The notes beneath the pieces were generated by a model. That model saw only the letters and a program-made list of their open reading frames with translations. It did no database searches and was not told the origin of the DNA. Of a stretch of DNA of 64,000 nt, positions 11,430 through 23,642 are shown in pieces. The stretch spans positions 3,038,001 to 3,102,000 of the forward strand of contig CADCXC010000004.1 in assembly GCA_902806595.1 (NCBI GenBank). The letters run 5' to 3'. Position numbers and translations under genes: made by a program. This DNA is from Pyrenopolyporus hunteri. Lineage: Eukaryota; Ascomycota; Sordariomycetes; Xylariales; Hypoxylaceae. The first letter of the stretch is position 1; each line of letters starts with the position of its first letter.

Positions 11430-14286
11430 AGCAGTTCGTCCTCAACGCCAAGCGATGATCGTATCGTATCATTACCTCATATACTAGAAAGAACGCGCGC
11501 GCGCACACACACATACACGCATACGTACATACTCATTGGTACCTACATACATATGTAATATGTACATGACCGTGGTCCGTGAGAAACAAGGGGATGAGAA
11601 TTCCCCGCGATAGAGCCGCCCCGGTCCGTCCTCACTGCGTCAAAAAGGAAAGGGACCGCCCATGTGGACCGGCGGCCTTACTGCGGTCGTTTTCTAACCT
11701 TCCCAGCATCCGACGTAATTTGATCCTCATTGGCTAGCAACCCTCTTATTCATCTTCAAACCCGGCTCTTCTCTGGCTGAGAGTCGGGCCTCTTTTCACA
11801 TATTTACAGTAGACGACATCTAGGCCTCGTGTCCGTCGACTCAAACCCAGAGACTGGCATCTCTCCTCGGCCTCAATGGTAATATCGCATGGAAATCTTG
11901 CCATCGACGAATTTTGAACCAACTTGACTTGATGGCGCATATGATAATGGTAGATTCCCGGTGTGACGTTGCTGTGGATAGTTCCCAGCAACCCGATCTT
12001 AGAATCTCGAACAGAACCGAGCAATCGCAAGTTCGAAATCATCTAGCCGCACGGAGCAGCGACGGGAGGCGTGCCGGTTCCAATAATCGCATACGCCACC
12101 GTCCTGGGCGGGTGCGACGTGGTCTTGGTAGGAGAAAAAAAAAATGGACTCAAGAATGAAGCAACACTATTTGTGGTCTCAACCCTCGACCTACAACCTA
12201 TAACTCATCATTCCACAACCTAAAAGCCCGCCCATTCGAATTGAATTATTCACAGTATAGTATCTTACATTAACGCTTATCTGGACTCTCGGACACGACC
12301 AATCCCCGGTAGTAATTCGCCGTCTTAGCCCTTCCAGGGTGGTGACGCCGCTCTAACGGCTCGGCTGGTCAGGTTAACAACTCGCTCACATTTGGTAGGT
12401 GTGTTACATACCCATACCATCAACATGTCATAGCCTTAAAGGTATGCTTCTTTAGTCAAACCTAGGGCGATCGTGCACGAAGACCCGCCGGATACCACAA
12501 GAAGTCCCCCGGAGAAACGTCATCGGGACCACTTCCGACACTTCAAGTCTCCGTCTTGCTCCAACAATTAACCTCTTATTTATGGCTGTTGTTATACGGC
12601 GGTCAGCGTTGAACCACCGGATGTAGGCGGAACCTAAGATAGACGAAGCAAAAGAACCTTTGAAAGCCTACTTCCAAATCTTGCATTCTCCTAATTCTCC
12701 AACGTAGTTTTTTACCTGGTTACGCAAGCGATTTCTCATAAGCCTAGCCTTGGGCGACCACCTGAGGAATACGACGACGTGGCCTCCGTTTTCTATCGCG
12801 TAGGCCTCTCAGCTCCGAGTCTACCTAGGAGCCTGCAGTCTCCTCCCAGCCATTATGAGACGACGCCTAATATGCTGGAGTGGCATTACTACTCACATGG
12901 CCAAATTCTGCACCGCGCGTTTACTTGTTTGTTTCCCCAGCTGAGGCGCAGCGATAAGCGTTATAACATTATAGCAATAAGCCCGGAGTTCGCATTCAAG
13001 ATGAAACCAAGCGAACCAATCCTTGAGGGGAATAGCGAGCACACGGCAGAAAACATCACCTAAGATGCAGGCTAGCCCACCGCTCGTAACATATAATTCA
13101 AAGTAGCGCTATAGAGTGACAATTGTCTCTCGCTTTACTCTATCTCCTTATAGCCGTTGCTAAGATGATGGTGCCGCCCCGTCCCGCCACTTACACGGGC
13201 CAGCCGCCGTCTTCATAGAGTGAATGCACCCCTCCTGTGCACAGGAATATTTATGTCCACCACACTTGTGCAGAGAAAGATGGCTGACCGAACACGCGAT
13301 GCGATTAAGAAATGATGCCAGCAACAAGCCTTCTTAAGAAGCCCGTCCGACCTGTCGGCTCGGAGTCGATATAACCCGAGCCTCTGCGGTGCGGGTATAG
13401 GGTATAGGGAATTCGTGCGTTGTATACCATAGTAGGCGTTTACATGTAGACGTCTAGAACGATTCGAACCTTCTTTAAGTTCCTTCTATAAGAAGAGAAC
13501 GAGGAGCCAAGCCACCGGGATCTCAAGGATGGGACGCCGGATCCGGGTTTCATCTGGCAAACAGATCAGGAAGTTGGGTTGTCGAAGGATTAGCCCCGTT
13601 AGAATAGGATACTATTCGCCGTGCTGCCCTCTCAAAGTTCCCTTCGCCAGTCTCACCTAGAGAACGACCCTAACCCCAATTTCCGATTTCTCCTTAGCAG
13701 AGATCAACGACCGACTAGCCCCGAGCCAACGAGCTGGCGTTGCTGCGTGGGTAGCCCGTCTATTTTTAGAAAACCACATGTGTGCTTGGATTGGCACAAC
13801 TTTCTCCCACTGGCTCAACCTTCGATCGCCCACTGGCTCGCTCATGGACGTTCCTGGGCCACCCCCGCCATAACTGACGTCCCCTATTACAGGTACTTGA
13901 GGGCTACATGGATGCCATCTCAGAATGGCTGCCAAAAGCAGCCCTCGCCATAGCGCGTTCGACTCCCTCTGAGTGTCCCTGTCACGTACCCTCATCGTCG
14001 CCGCCAAGACGTCGAGCATTCCCTTTTCTGCGAAGCATAGTCGTCACTTGGGGGAAAAAAAAGAACCGCCCGATCTCTCTCTCTTTCTCTCTCGTTCCTC
14101 ACCCCGCCTGCTTCCTCCTCCCCTCCTATCCGCTCACATCCGTATAGTAGCCTCCTCTCCGAATTACACGAGATTTCGGTGTAAGTTTGCCCCAAGTTGG
14201 TAGCCTTGCTGCCGTTGCTTCGAGGAGAGCCACAAGGGATCCATCTATACTCTTTTTATTACTATCGAACCATCTAAATTTACATA

Positions 14287-14311
14287 CACCTACCTACCTT
14301 AGGTACCTAAG
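14287..14311. repeat. CTACCTAC / TAGGTACCTA cluster
   Basis: Short cluster of the ACCTAGGT family about 700 bases upstream of the gene starting at 14994. Confidence 0.75.
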
Positions 14312-14993
14312 ATAGTCCCCTTTTTGAGCCATCCCTTACTATTACCCTCACCTTTACTATTAGCCCTGCGGCCGTGTTGAAGCCTTAGAGGCCCAGCAAC
14401 GCAGCTTTCGCTTCGCCCTCGCCTTCGCCTTCGCTTGCAACTTGAGAAATTGCTCCTCCCCTCCTCCTATCCTTCCATCGCGTCTATTCAACTGCCGATG
14501 TCTACCTTGCATGAGGAGTAGCGGCAGCAAAGCCAAGACACGGGCCCTACATTGCGTTACTGCTGGTGCCGCTGCCACTCTGATATTACCCAGTAGATTC
14601 ATCCGCCGCTAGATATTATCCCGAGACAGCTTGCCAACCTTTTCTTCCTCCCCGCAGCGCGGCTGCGTTGTGTTCGTCTGTGCGTGTGTGCGGCGTGTGG
14701 TCAGGGAACTTTGACTCGTCGCCTGTGCCTCTGGCGCCAGACGCGCGTTCCTCTCCTCGCCCACCGCTTTCGAAGTAGTCTAACCAGTTGTCTTCATTGG
14801 CTTTCGATGCGCTTCTAGCGGCGAGACCCCTCTGTTCCCCTACTTACACGGCTCGTCTCGGAAAGTAACCACACTCACAATCCCACCGAGAGCGGGCCAC
14901 GGCTGTTCGCGCGCATATACACACACATACCCACCTACATACGACTCACCCACCCATACATACTCACACTCACACATTGAGACTTACACGCAC

Positions 14994-16301
14994 ATGGCTA
15001 TGGACCCTGCACCGAGCCAGCCGACTTCGTCCGACCCCGGGACCATCCGGATCCCCGAACCGGGAGCCGCAACACCCTTCGCCCCGGGCCAGGCCCCGTC
15101 GGAACCGCCGGTCGTAGTGGACTCGCCGGTATCGCCGGCCTCACCCGACGCCTTCGCGCGGTTCGAGTTCGAGGCCGGCCGCGGCAAGGAAGGGACCAAG
15201 ATCCTGATGGTGGAGTGGGACCCGGCATCCGTATCTGTTGCCGACGAGGATGGCTGGGAGGTGACCTGGGACAGCAAGAAGACCACGTTTCCCGTGTGGG
15301 AGCGGATAACTGCGGAAGAAAACGACAACAACGATAACGATGAGAGCAAGCAACAAAAGCAACAAGAACAGGAACGTCGCCAGCGCGTCTACTTCCTCCT
15401 CCCGTCCTCCGCCACGGTACCCGCCGCCGTGACGATAACGCACGCGGCATCAGGGCGTTTCCTGACAGCGATATCGATGCCGGCGATCTTCGCGCCGGGG
15501 CTCGGCGTCGGGTCGCGGGAGGCCGGGCGGCGAGGGGTATTGCACACGGTGTGGGCGCGGCTGCGGGCGGAGCAGCTGCAGGAGGAGATCCGCGCGGAGC
15601 TGCGCGACAACAGCGAGAGTGTCGGCCTGGAGATGGCTGTCCAGGAGCGTCTCTGGGTCATCGACCACTTCGGGCTCGACGACCTGCGGCCCCTCCCGGA
15701 CGCCGGCCCGGGAGGAAGAGTAGCCGTCGATGGTGTTGATGGCCACGCCTCCCAGGCCCAGCCCCAGAGCCCCCGGTCCCCGATTGGCGGCCGCTTGGGC
15801 GAGAAGTTGAGGGGCTTGAAGTTGGCGACTTCGCCGTCGGATTTGGCAAATCCTTTGAGTGAGTTATTTCTCTTCCTCCCTTTTCCGTTTCGTTCCTATG
15901 TGTTGGCATATTGCCCTGTGTCTCACCCATTTTATCGCTTTTATGTTTCATTCCCTCCCCGATCGTTAGGACGTGAGACGTTCCGTGTAGATCGTAGACA
16001 TAGTAATTCCCGTAGTCTCGGACCAACTAAACTCACCTTCGAATTCTCTCTAGGCACACCCTACTCGCAACAACACAACCCACATCTCCCGCGACCTGAT
16101 CCACCGCCCCAGGCTGTTAGGAGAGCAGAAGGCGCAACGGTGTCTCTCGATGCCGTTCTTGGTGGCGGCGGGAACCGGCAGCCGGCGGCAGCAGCGCCCG
16201 CAACCCAGAGCAAGGAGACGGAGGACGAGCTGTTCGCGCTGCCGATGAGCCCGCGGAGCCCCGACATGAAGGCCAAAAGCCCGTTCAGCCTTTTGAAGTG
16301 A
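14994..16301 (+). CDS. Conserved fungal protein of unknown function
   Basis: Predicted join(14994..15858,16054..16301), 370 residues. The intron (GTGAGT donor, CTCTCTAG acceptor) is 195 nt, a multiple of three without a stop, so the unspliced frame stays open; I treat it as an intron because its translation is hydrophobic and unlike the GC3-rich flanks. The N-terminus is Pro-rich (MAMDPAPSQP). A folded part of about residues 55-230 contains GTKILMVEWD, VYFLLPSSATVP and a helical stretch VLHTVWARLRAEQLQEEI. The C-terminus is disordered and ends in SPFSLLK. I believe related proteins occur across Pezizomycotina, but this is memory, not a search, and I know no function. No signal peptide or membrane segment is visible in the spliced form. 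Confidence 0.75.
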   Translation: MAMDPAPSQPTSSDPGTIRIPEPGAATPFAPGQAPSEPPVVVDSPVSPASPDAFARFEFEAGRGKEGTKILMVEWDPASVSVADEDGWEVTWDSKKTTFPVWERITAEENDNNDNDESKQQKQQEQERRQRVYFLLPSSATVPAAVTITHAASGRFLTAISMPAIFAPGLGVGSREAGRRGVLHTVWARLRAEQLQEEIRAELRDNSESVGLEMAVQERLWVIDHFGLDDLRPLPDAGPGGRVAVDGVDGHASQAQPQSPRSPIGGRLGEKLRGLKLATSPSDLANPLSELFLFLPFPFRSYVLAYCPVSHPFYRFYVSFPPRSLGRETFRVDRRHSNSRSLGPTKLTFEFSLGTPYSQQHNPHLPRPDPPPQAVRRAEGATVSLDAVLGGGGNRQPAAAAPATQSKETEDELFALPMSPRSPDMKAKSPFSLLK

Positions 16302-18972
16302 GGCGAGTGTGCGTCGATAAGGGGAATTTGATGTGGGAGTATTCCGGTTCTGTGAGATAAGCTTGACTTTCTAATCCCGGATGGGCGAATATATAGGTAA
16401 TGATAGATGTGAGGGCTCGGTCGAGGCGCGAGCCGCGGGAAGCAAGGGGGCCCGGTCGGCTCTGTAGGTCAAGCGTAATAGTACTAAGATAGGCGAAGAG
16501 GAATCACCAAGTAAGGGGGAAACGGAGAGAGGGAATACCTCCCCCACGGTCGAAGGGGATAGACACCATCACGAAAGCGCACGTCTCTTCCTAGAGACGT
16601 AGGGACATAATGGCAGAAAGTGCGTTAATCCAGTAAAACCGAGAAAGAGAAAGGAACGAGAAAAGGAAAAAAAGAAAAAAAGAGCAAGGAAGTGAAATGT
16701 TGGTTGCGGCGGGATCGAGCCCCCCTGTTCCCGCCACCGCCAGAGGAACCGTTCCAGCGGTTCGGGATCCGCGTGGGCGGGTAACCAACCAACTGCATCG
16801 AATAATATCGGGTACCTGACCTACCTACCACCCAACCTACCCGGGGAATCAATATACCTAATAATAAAGATGTTTGCTTGCCTCGCAGCCTTGCTACCGG
16901 TCCTACCTACATAACACAGCTACCTTATGTACTTGGGTTGGTTGGTGTCCAGTAGCTAAACCCAAGTTTGCGGGAACTGTAACAGTGGAAAGGCGGAGAG
17001 AAAGAGAGCCATGAGCTCACAGGATACGGTAATAGAGATAACGCAACGGAACACAGCTTCGTCGGGAAACAAATCATGATAACACAGAGGCACCACCACA
17101 TCGTCCTAGAAGCCATCAATGCCCCCCGTCTAACACTGATTCGGTAAGCTTCCTGGGTAGATATGTCATTCCTCTGTACTCTAAATTAAGAATCAAAACG
17201 TAGCACGAGGAGGAGCTGATCAATCAGGTAAGTTTGTCAGTTTGTCAGTTTGCCAAATACGGATCTAAAGTAGGTAAGTAATCGGCAGCCGGCACGGCGC
17301 TAGGTACCTATTATAAGCCCTACTGGCATAACGATGAGGTCGCCCTTACGTCTACGCCGCCGCGACGCATCGCATGGTTATGCTAGGTATGTATGTATGT
17401 ATGTATGTAGGTAGGTAGGTACGCGAAGCAAGGGGACATCTGGAGCTCATGGGGATTACATATGTTGGTAACGATAGATCTTAACATAGTACAATGCATA
17501 CATAAGGTGTATGATATGAGAAATAGGGTATGATAAACACAACATTGAATATAGAAACATTCACGTGAGGACGTATTGACTCGTCTATGATCGGGATATA
17601 GCGTACCTACTACCTAATCAATGTAAACTACCGTATTATCATTCCGAACTACATCGTCCACCTCACCTACGCTACGTATACTAGGCCTACTAATACATAC
17701 CTACATAGGTAATGTAGTCGACTCCTCACGAACATCGAAGCGTCCCGCAATTATTGGGTCACAGAGTTACGCGTACGTACCGTACCCTATAATACGCATA
17801 CACCACCTAGCCTAACCTATGTTTGTCCATCCGTCCCATCTGTCTGGGGTTATCGTCACATGGCGTAACCCGTATATGTACGCTGGGTCGGACCGAATGG
17901 GGTTGTTGGGGGGGGGGACCCTCCACTCGTCCACTCGTCCCCTCAAACCCATCCCCATCGTCACAATTGCGCCTAAGGACGAAACAAAACTTGGGTGGTG
18001 CGTACCTACATATAGGGTACGTAGGTATAGGTAGGTAGGCAAGTAGGCATTACATCCGCTCTGATTCGCCGCGCGCAACCCTGCCAGCTAGACCAGCGCG
18101 CCGGCCTGCCTGCCTAATTCGACTCGGCCGCGAAACGCAAGCTCGCCCTGAAACCATTGGGAGCCCGCCGCCGCGTTGCTGACCAACCGGTGAGCAACGT
18201 CCAACTTCGCCGAAAATGACCTCCTGCGACTTAAGCTCGCTAGGCGACGGCGTGGACTCAGAAGAGCGCACGCGCGCGAGAGAGAGAGGAGGCAGGCGGT
18301 GGGCGGTGGGACGTGGGACGTGGGGGGAACTTGTCGTCCCAATGAGAGCACTTGGGCGTGACACGAATTCGGTATCGCACCTGCGAATGACTCGCGTAGG
18401 ACACAAACGCACGATATTCTCGTACGTGCCTCCGTCCGCCCACTCGCTAGCCGCCTGGCTGTCGTGCCAGTCTATACGTGCTTCATCCCTGTCTGCCTCG
18501 CCTGCCTTGCCTGCCTGCCGCCTGCCCACACCCTCCCAGCAGTTCACAAAAACCTACGAGACGGGCCGTCCCCTTTGACGCCCGAGTGATCTTGTGCCTT
18601 GCAAGCGACTCCAATATCAGCCCCGGGTGAGATCGGCGCTAGGCTCCAAACGGTCTGCTGTGACACGTGTGTGTATATCGCAAATGGAGAGTCGTAACGA
18701 AGTTCGGTGTGATGAAGGACCGAAACGGGTAGAATTGAGATTATATGAGGTGGTCGGGGATGTCTATTTCGGTGACAAACGCGTTGAATGATGCTCGTTC
18801 TGATTGTAGTGGTGCATGTAAATCGATCTGACAAAATGTCAAGGAAGCCGGAAATATCGGAGCCGTAGAGTCAGTCCAGATAGGTAGCTCATCGAAGAGA
18901 CCTATTGTGGCCGCCGCTGCTCCCACCACCACGCAACCGTGTTCGCAAAGTCCTGCCCCCGAATCCACACAA
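16302..18972. other. Convergent 3' intergenic region
   Basis: The flanking genes converge here. There is a perfect short hairpin (GAACCG...CGGTTC) at 16747-16764, repeat clusters at 16811-16843, 17386-17421 and 18003-18043, and a C/G-rich low-complexity part at 18060-18560 whose open frames have no domain. I see no gene. Confidence 0.5.
17386..17421. repeat. (GTAT)n(GTAG)n microsatellite
   Basis: Tandem GTAT units pass directly into GTAG units, which suggests the GTAG/ACCT repeats of this genome arise by slippage and point change of tetranucleotide arrays. Confidence 0.85.
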
Positions 18973-19979
18973 TCACCTCCACCCGCCAACCCGATGCTCA
19001 TTCCACCTCTCCCGCCTCTCATGTCTCAGATAATACAACTTCTTCGCCTCGCGGTACCGCCTAACCCAATCCAAGGTCTCCCTCTCCGTCGCGAGCTCGC
19101 CATTCCCCCCATCCCCTCCTCCTCCTCCTCCATTCCCACCCCCACCCCGCCTCCCTCCAGAAAACTCTCCTCCAGCGCGGCGCACACGGCCTCCTGCTCG
19201 GCGACGCTCTGCGCGAGCCGGGCGTACAGCGCGGCGGGCGCGAAGGGCGCCAGCGCCGCGTCCATCTCCGCCTGCTTCTGGCGCCACTGGCGCTCGAGCG
19301 CGTGCGTCGACAGCAGCTGGGCCTGCGCGGCCGCCCGCTGCTGCGCCAGGCGCGCCTCCAGCTCCGTCAGGTGCGTCGCCAGCGCCACGTTCTCGCCCAG
19401 CGCCGCGAGCAGCGCGTCGCGCGTCGCCGCGAGCGACGGGTGCGCCGACGACGGCGCGTGCGTCAGGGCGTCGAGGACCGCGGGGTTGCCGAGGATCTCG
19501 GCGAGGTCTTGTTTCCTGTGGGTGGTTTGATAGACGTGTTAGTTGGGATAGGTGATAGGTAGGTAGATAGGTAGGTAGATGGTAGGTAGATTGGTAGGCA
19601 CAGGTTATATTTGTAGATATGTCTTCCAGTATGTTATAGATATACGAAGCCTAGTGCGGAAGCGAATGTGTCGATGAATATAACGTAGGAATCGAACGTA
19701 CGATTTATCCTCAAGTATCTTCGGCAGCCACTGCTCGCCGGGGTCTGGTATAACCTCCCGTTCGACTCTCGCGCCGGTTGCCGGAGTCGGGGCCGGTATC
19801 AAGCCAGACGCATCCATTGCAGCGGGAGACTTCCCCTCGATGGACCTCTTGAAAGTGTCGTCCGGGATAGGCGGTGGCGGTCTGGGAGAGCTCGCGGCGG
19901 CGGGTGTGCCTAGTCGGCTGGCGTCGTGGCTGCTCGGCTTCGGTGGCGGCACCGGCGGTGGAGGGGTTGGGCTGTACAT
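18973..19979 (-). CDS. VPS37: ESCRT-I subunit Vps37 (Mod(r) domain)
   Basis: Starts at 19979 with a Pro-rich segment (MYSPTPPPPVPPPKP). Exon 1 is 19702..19979; a 186-nt intron (GTACGT donor, CTAAC branch, CACAG acceptor) leads to 19515. The second part encodes DLAEILGNPAVLDAL, then a coiled-coil (LEARLAQQRAAAQAQLL) and the C-terminal DWVRRYREAKKLYYLRHER...VGGWR, characteristic of the Mod(r)/Vps37 domain. Vps37 joins Vps23 and Vps28 in ESCRT-I, which sorts ubiquitinated cargo into endosomal vesicles. The coiled-coil and the DWVRRY segment lie in different frames, separated by a G-rich Gly/Glu tract. Either a 50-nt intron (19096..19145, phase 0) restores frame, giving 256 residues, or an indel lies in the tract. 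Family call firm, structure uncertain. Confidence 0.82.
19556..19598. repeat. GGTA repeat inside VPS37 intron
   Basis: Imperfect (GGTA)n/(GATAGGTA)n run within the 186-nt intron of VPS37, the same tetranucleotide family as the intergenic clusters. Confidence 0.8.
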
Positions 19980-20582
19980 CGCTTCTTGTCTGGGATTTGC
20001 GCTCTGTTATCTGTTGTGCGGATTAAATATCTTCGCAGGACCTTTCCCGAAAGCTCTGGAAGGGCATGCGCATGCTAATTGATGGAATGTTGGTTGCGGT
20101 TATTGGAGATGGAAGTTGAGAGCTGTCGAGCTGCTGGAGGGGAGCGGGTCAAAGCTGTACGTCAGAGAAGTACTTAGGTACCGGGTCTGGGTCAAAGCTT
20201 ATTCATCCTGACCCCCTATTCTACTATGTATACCTTATACACTGATTTCTACGCGTACTGACGTATCATGGTACTGCAAAGTAGGGGGGAATTAACCCAT
20301 ACGCTTAGAAGTAATATCTACAAGAAGCTGTTTAATTCTCTGTAGGGAATTATGAGCGTCACGTACAGCATTAGGATAGCTCTAGTTTCATTAGCTCGCA
20401 TATACGCACTATGGACCTTCTCGTATGCCCTGGGAAACGCCTTCAACTTTTGACGGTCATCGTCTTATCCTCAATAGCCTCTAACGCCAGAAAGCCTAGA
20501 CCCCTCCCGCGTGCGAAGAAAGGAGAACCGCTCGTGTTTGTTCGTTCCATGCAGGCCTCGTGTAGCTTCATACGGCCCTTTC
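19980..20582. other. Spacer between NUP84 3' end and VPS37 start
   Basis: Both neighbours are on the minus strand, so this 0.6 kb should hold the VPS37 promoter and the NUP84 3' end. No gene or clear motif is seen. Confidence 0.5.
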
Positions 20583-23500
20583 TCACTTCTTGACTGACCA
20601 CAACTCCCGTGTCCAGCCGTGCTCCCGCATCATCCTCTTGCTACTGATACCACCGGATCCCTTCTTATCGTTGCTACTTATTGCGAGCGCTTTACTGCAG
20701 TTTGCGAAGCCTTCTACAAGCTCCTTCATCCGCCCGGCCTTCATAATTACCGCCGCCACGTCCGCGTCCTTCTTGGCGATGACGGAAGCAAGTTCCATGC
20801 ATTCCAGCAAGTTGTCGCGCGTCAGCATCGTCCCCGCAAAATGCAACACGCTGACGTATCCTATAATCGTCTCGGGGAGGTACGCGTCTCGGAGATAGGT
20901 AAAATCGTCGTCTTCTACTCTCCCGGGTTAGGTATACTCACTCATCAAGTAGCAATAACTGACCTTCGACACTCTCTAAGAGCCAATTATTCAAAATAGG
21001 ACGCATAAAGCTCTTGATGCACTTTACTTCATGGCCAACGTTAGACCAGAAGTCTCGACCGACTTGCTCCGCCGGACTGGATTAAGAAGTTAGGTTTATC
21101 GTCTCGTAAAGGCAGTTAGGTCGGAAGGCGTGAACTCACTCTTGAGCTAAGAGCTCGCTCGAAGCTATAGTCTCCATCGAATCCAAAACCCGAACCAAGC
21201 ACTCCATCTCGAAGAAATTCTGCGCCACTGCAACCTCCTCGGGGCCGAGACCGTTTTCTTCCAACGAGCCAGCCGAGGCGCTTGCTCGAATCTCATCGAA
21301 CCAAGACACGTCCGTGTCGTCCGGGCAGGAAATACCTGCCTTCCTCCTGAAAATTTCGACGCAGCGGACCCGCTCGGACAAGGCACGGGCCGCGTGGAGG
21401 TTGAACTGCTCTAATTGGGGGTTAGCATTTAATGGCGAATGATTCAAGTGTGCGTCAGAAAGGGCGACTCACTGAGGAAGCGTTTGTAGATAGCGGTACC
21501 GAACTGGAACACTTCGTCCCATAGGCCGTCCACAAGAAGGAACCATTCTAAGGACTGGATGAGATTCTCATCAACAACGTTAAGCTTCTCTGGAGGTTCC
21601 CCGAGAAAGTCTGGTTTTAGAGGACGCCCATACTTGAGCGTGGGCGGATCGTTGGAGAATACGGTGAATCTGCCAAATGGAGGGGGGTGCTCTTCGGGCT
21701 CGGGATGCTGCTGTAGTAGAGAACGAGGCTGAAATTTGACGAATTCGGCGATATCCATGCCGAGCTTCTCCATGAGTCTCAGCAGAACCTCTCGTTCTTC
21801 ATTGTCAGTTACGCCGGTAACGTTCCGACTAAGCGTGAAGAAAGCCCGTTCTCCTTGCATATGATGGCAGTATAGCGGCATCAAGTCCGTCAAGCCTGTT
21901 AGCCGTAGAGTGCTAACATAAGCGGCGACCACATTCTCCTGTATCTTGTGGCGTTCGGGAAGTTCCATGCGCAGGCCGCCTTGAAGCTCCTCGAGACTTG
22001 AGAGGATCAGATATACGTGGACCAAGATCCGTAAGCCGTTGTGATCTTTCAGCTGGACGAACTTGGAATCATCTATATCTTGGTCGGCGGCGCCGAAGTT
22101 CAATATTAATGCCGACCTATCTCCCGCGTTCGCTAACTTGCCAAGCGCAAGACCAAGCTCATAAGTATACTGATCCAGATTACTCGAAAGAATAGCTGCT
22201 TGAAGGGTCTTCATTGGCGTCTTTGCTTCCGTGGCGGTCTTGGCATTGGTCTCTAAGGATTTGACGAGGCGTTCTCCAGCCGAGGTGGCGTCGCCGTGGA
22301 ACTGAATAGCGTTGAAGGCGGGAAACGCTTGGGTAATGGCAGCGGTTGCATCTGGCTGAGATCGCTTCATCACATAAGTGTCGAACTGGGTCCGCAGAAG
22401 GGCGTTGTAGTGGGCGTAGACAAAATCGTCCCAGTTCTCACAGATCTTCTCGACGCTTGGGATATCACCCGAAAGGATCCCGTAGACAGCGCGTTCGAAG
22501 TCGTCGGTGCCTCCCTGCCTCGCTAAGGCAAAACATGTGCGTCGCCAGAGCAGAATCGAGAGTGGATCACGGCTCAATGGGCTCACACCTTCCTCCCTCG
22601 ATAAGGGCATAGCCGACATACTGACGGCTCGCCAGACTTCGGTCCTCTCGACGCACCAATCTCGAATCTCGGCGATGCTTCGCCCCCGCCGTAGTAATTC
22701 GTAGCACCCAAGCCATATGGCCCTCTCAAAATACTCATCTTGCGGCTGGAGTTTTCGATTCTGCCTCGTAGCCACATCAGGATCGAGCTGGGTCACTAGG
22801 GGGTTTGATCCATTGCGAAGTTTCTGGACAACGTCGGCGGCGTTAGGGTCCAGGGCCCCGGACCAACCATTTAGGTTTTTCTGCATTTTAATCGCAGACC
22901 GCGTATGAAGCCACCCGTAAGCGATGATGTCACCCCTTTCTGCCCGTTGCTGATAGTCCCGAACCAGCTCGTCGATATCTACTCGTGACTCGTCCGCGTT
23001 AGTTTGTAAGCACTCCAAAATTGCCTTACGTTCCTGCGCGATAGAATCCGTCTGTATAAACTCATTCCAGAGGTCCTCGCATGTTTGAAACTTGGACACG
23101 TCGTGGCGCGCGGGCTTGAGAGAGGTCTTGTTCGGATATCGCAACGGTAGGAGGCGACGCAGCATATCCCACGTCTGCGCCTCTAGTTCCCAATTCTTGA
23201 GCGTTTCGGACGAGGCCGGCGACCCCGCCAGATCATCCGCGTCGTCGAGGTCCATAGAATCTTGACTGGAGGCGTCGTATGAGTGGCCGGGGCCCTTCCT
23301 AGATGCTTGTGCTTGCGAGTTACGTATGGCGTGGACCTTATTGGCAGCATATTGGTAGTAGGCGTCGACGAGCCTAAATATATCTGCTCGTTTCTCGGCT
23401 GGAGGCTTCGGTACTATTGAGAGGGAGTCGAGGCCCTTGGCAAACTCCTCGGCGTCTTGTGCGAACTCGTTGTCGGCGTCATCGAACAAGGGCGACGCTG

Positions 23501-23642
23501 TTGGAATATCATAGTCAGTCTCCGAGCACCGGTCATTTTCAATTGATGGCACCAGTGCTGTACTTTGCTCATCTGCGTCGGAAGACGACGACGGCACACC
23601 AAACTGAAGGCCATATCCGCGCGCGGGTCGTTGGGCGAGCAT
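20583..23642 (-). CDS. NUP84: Nucleoporin Nup84 (Nup107 family)
   Basis: Four exons, complement(join(20583..20914,20964..21076,21140..21410,21473..23642)), 961 residues. Introns of 49, 63 and 62 nt all have GT-AG ends and keep the frame. The protein is almost all alpha-helical, as expected for the Nup84/Nup107 scaffold: WELEAQTWDMLRRLLPLRYP, AYGWLHTRSAIKMQ, ERAIWLGCYELLRRG and SILLWRRTCFALA appear in order, and the end reads GWTRELWSVKK, similar to other fungal homologues. The acidic, disordered first 170 residues precede the helical solenoid. Nup84 is a member of the Y-complex that coats the nuclear pore. The start ATG at 23642 has no rival in frame nearby. Length matches the family's larger fungal members. 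Confidence 0.93.

Larger units (their letters stand above)
8701..14993. other. Long intergenic region, no convincing gene
   Basis: This 6.3 kb holds repeats and scattered short open frames only. Visible items are ACCTAGGT clusters (8770-8808, 9748-9794, 14287-14311), a CCCATA-type array (about 9459-9530), an AGC microsatellite (11412-11429), a CG/CA dinucleotide run (about 11494-11520), and a decayed tRNA-like sequence on the minus strand near 10725-10800. Open frames at 11746-12042 (-) and about 12690-13063 (+) are discussed as findings. The last 800 bases, CT-rich then CA-rich, are probably the leader of the gene starting at 14994. Confidence 0.5.

Noticed and set aside
16700..16770. GC-rich segment with a GGCTCGATCCC on the minus strand and a GAACCG/CGGTTC hairpin
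   Set aside because: Considered as a tRNA, but no cloverleaf could be formed.
18050..18578. Overlapping open frames of 165 and 120 codons on both strands
   Set aside because: High GC with CG/AG repeats; neither product looks globular or familiar.
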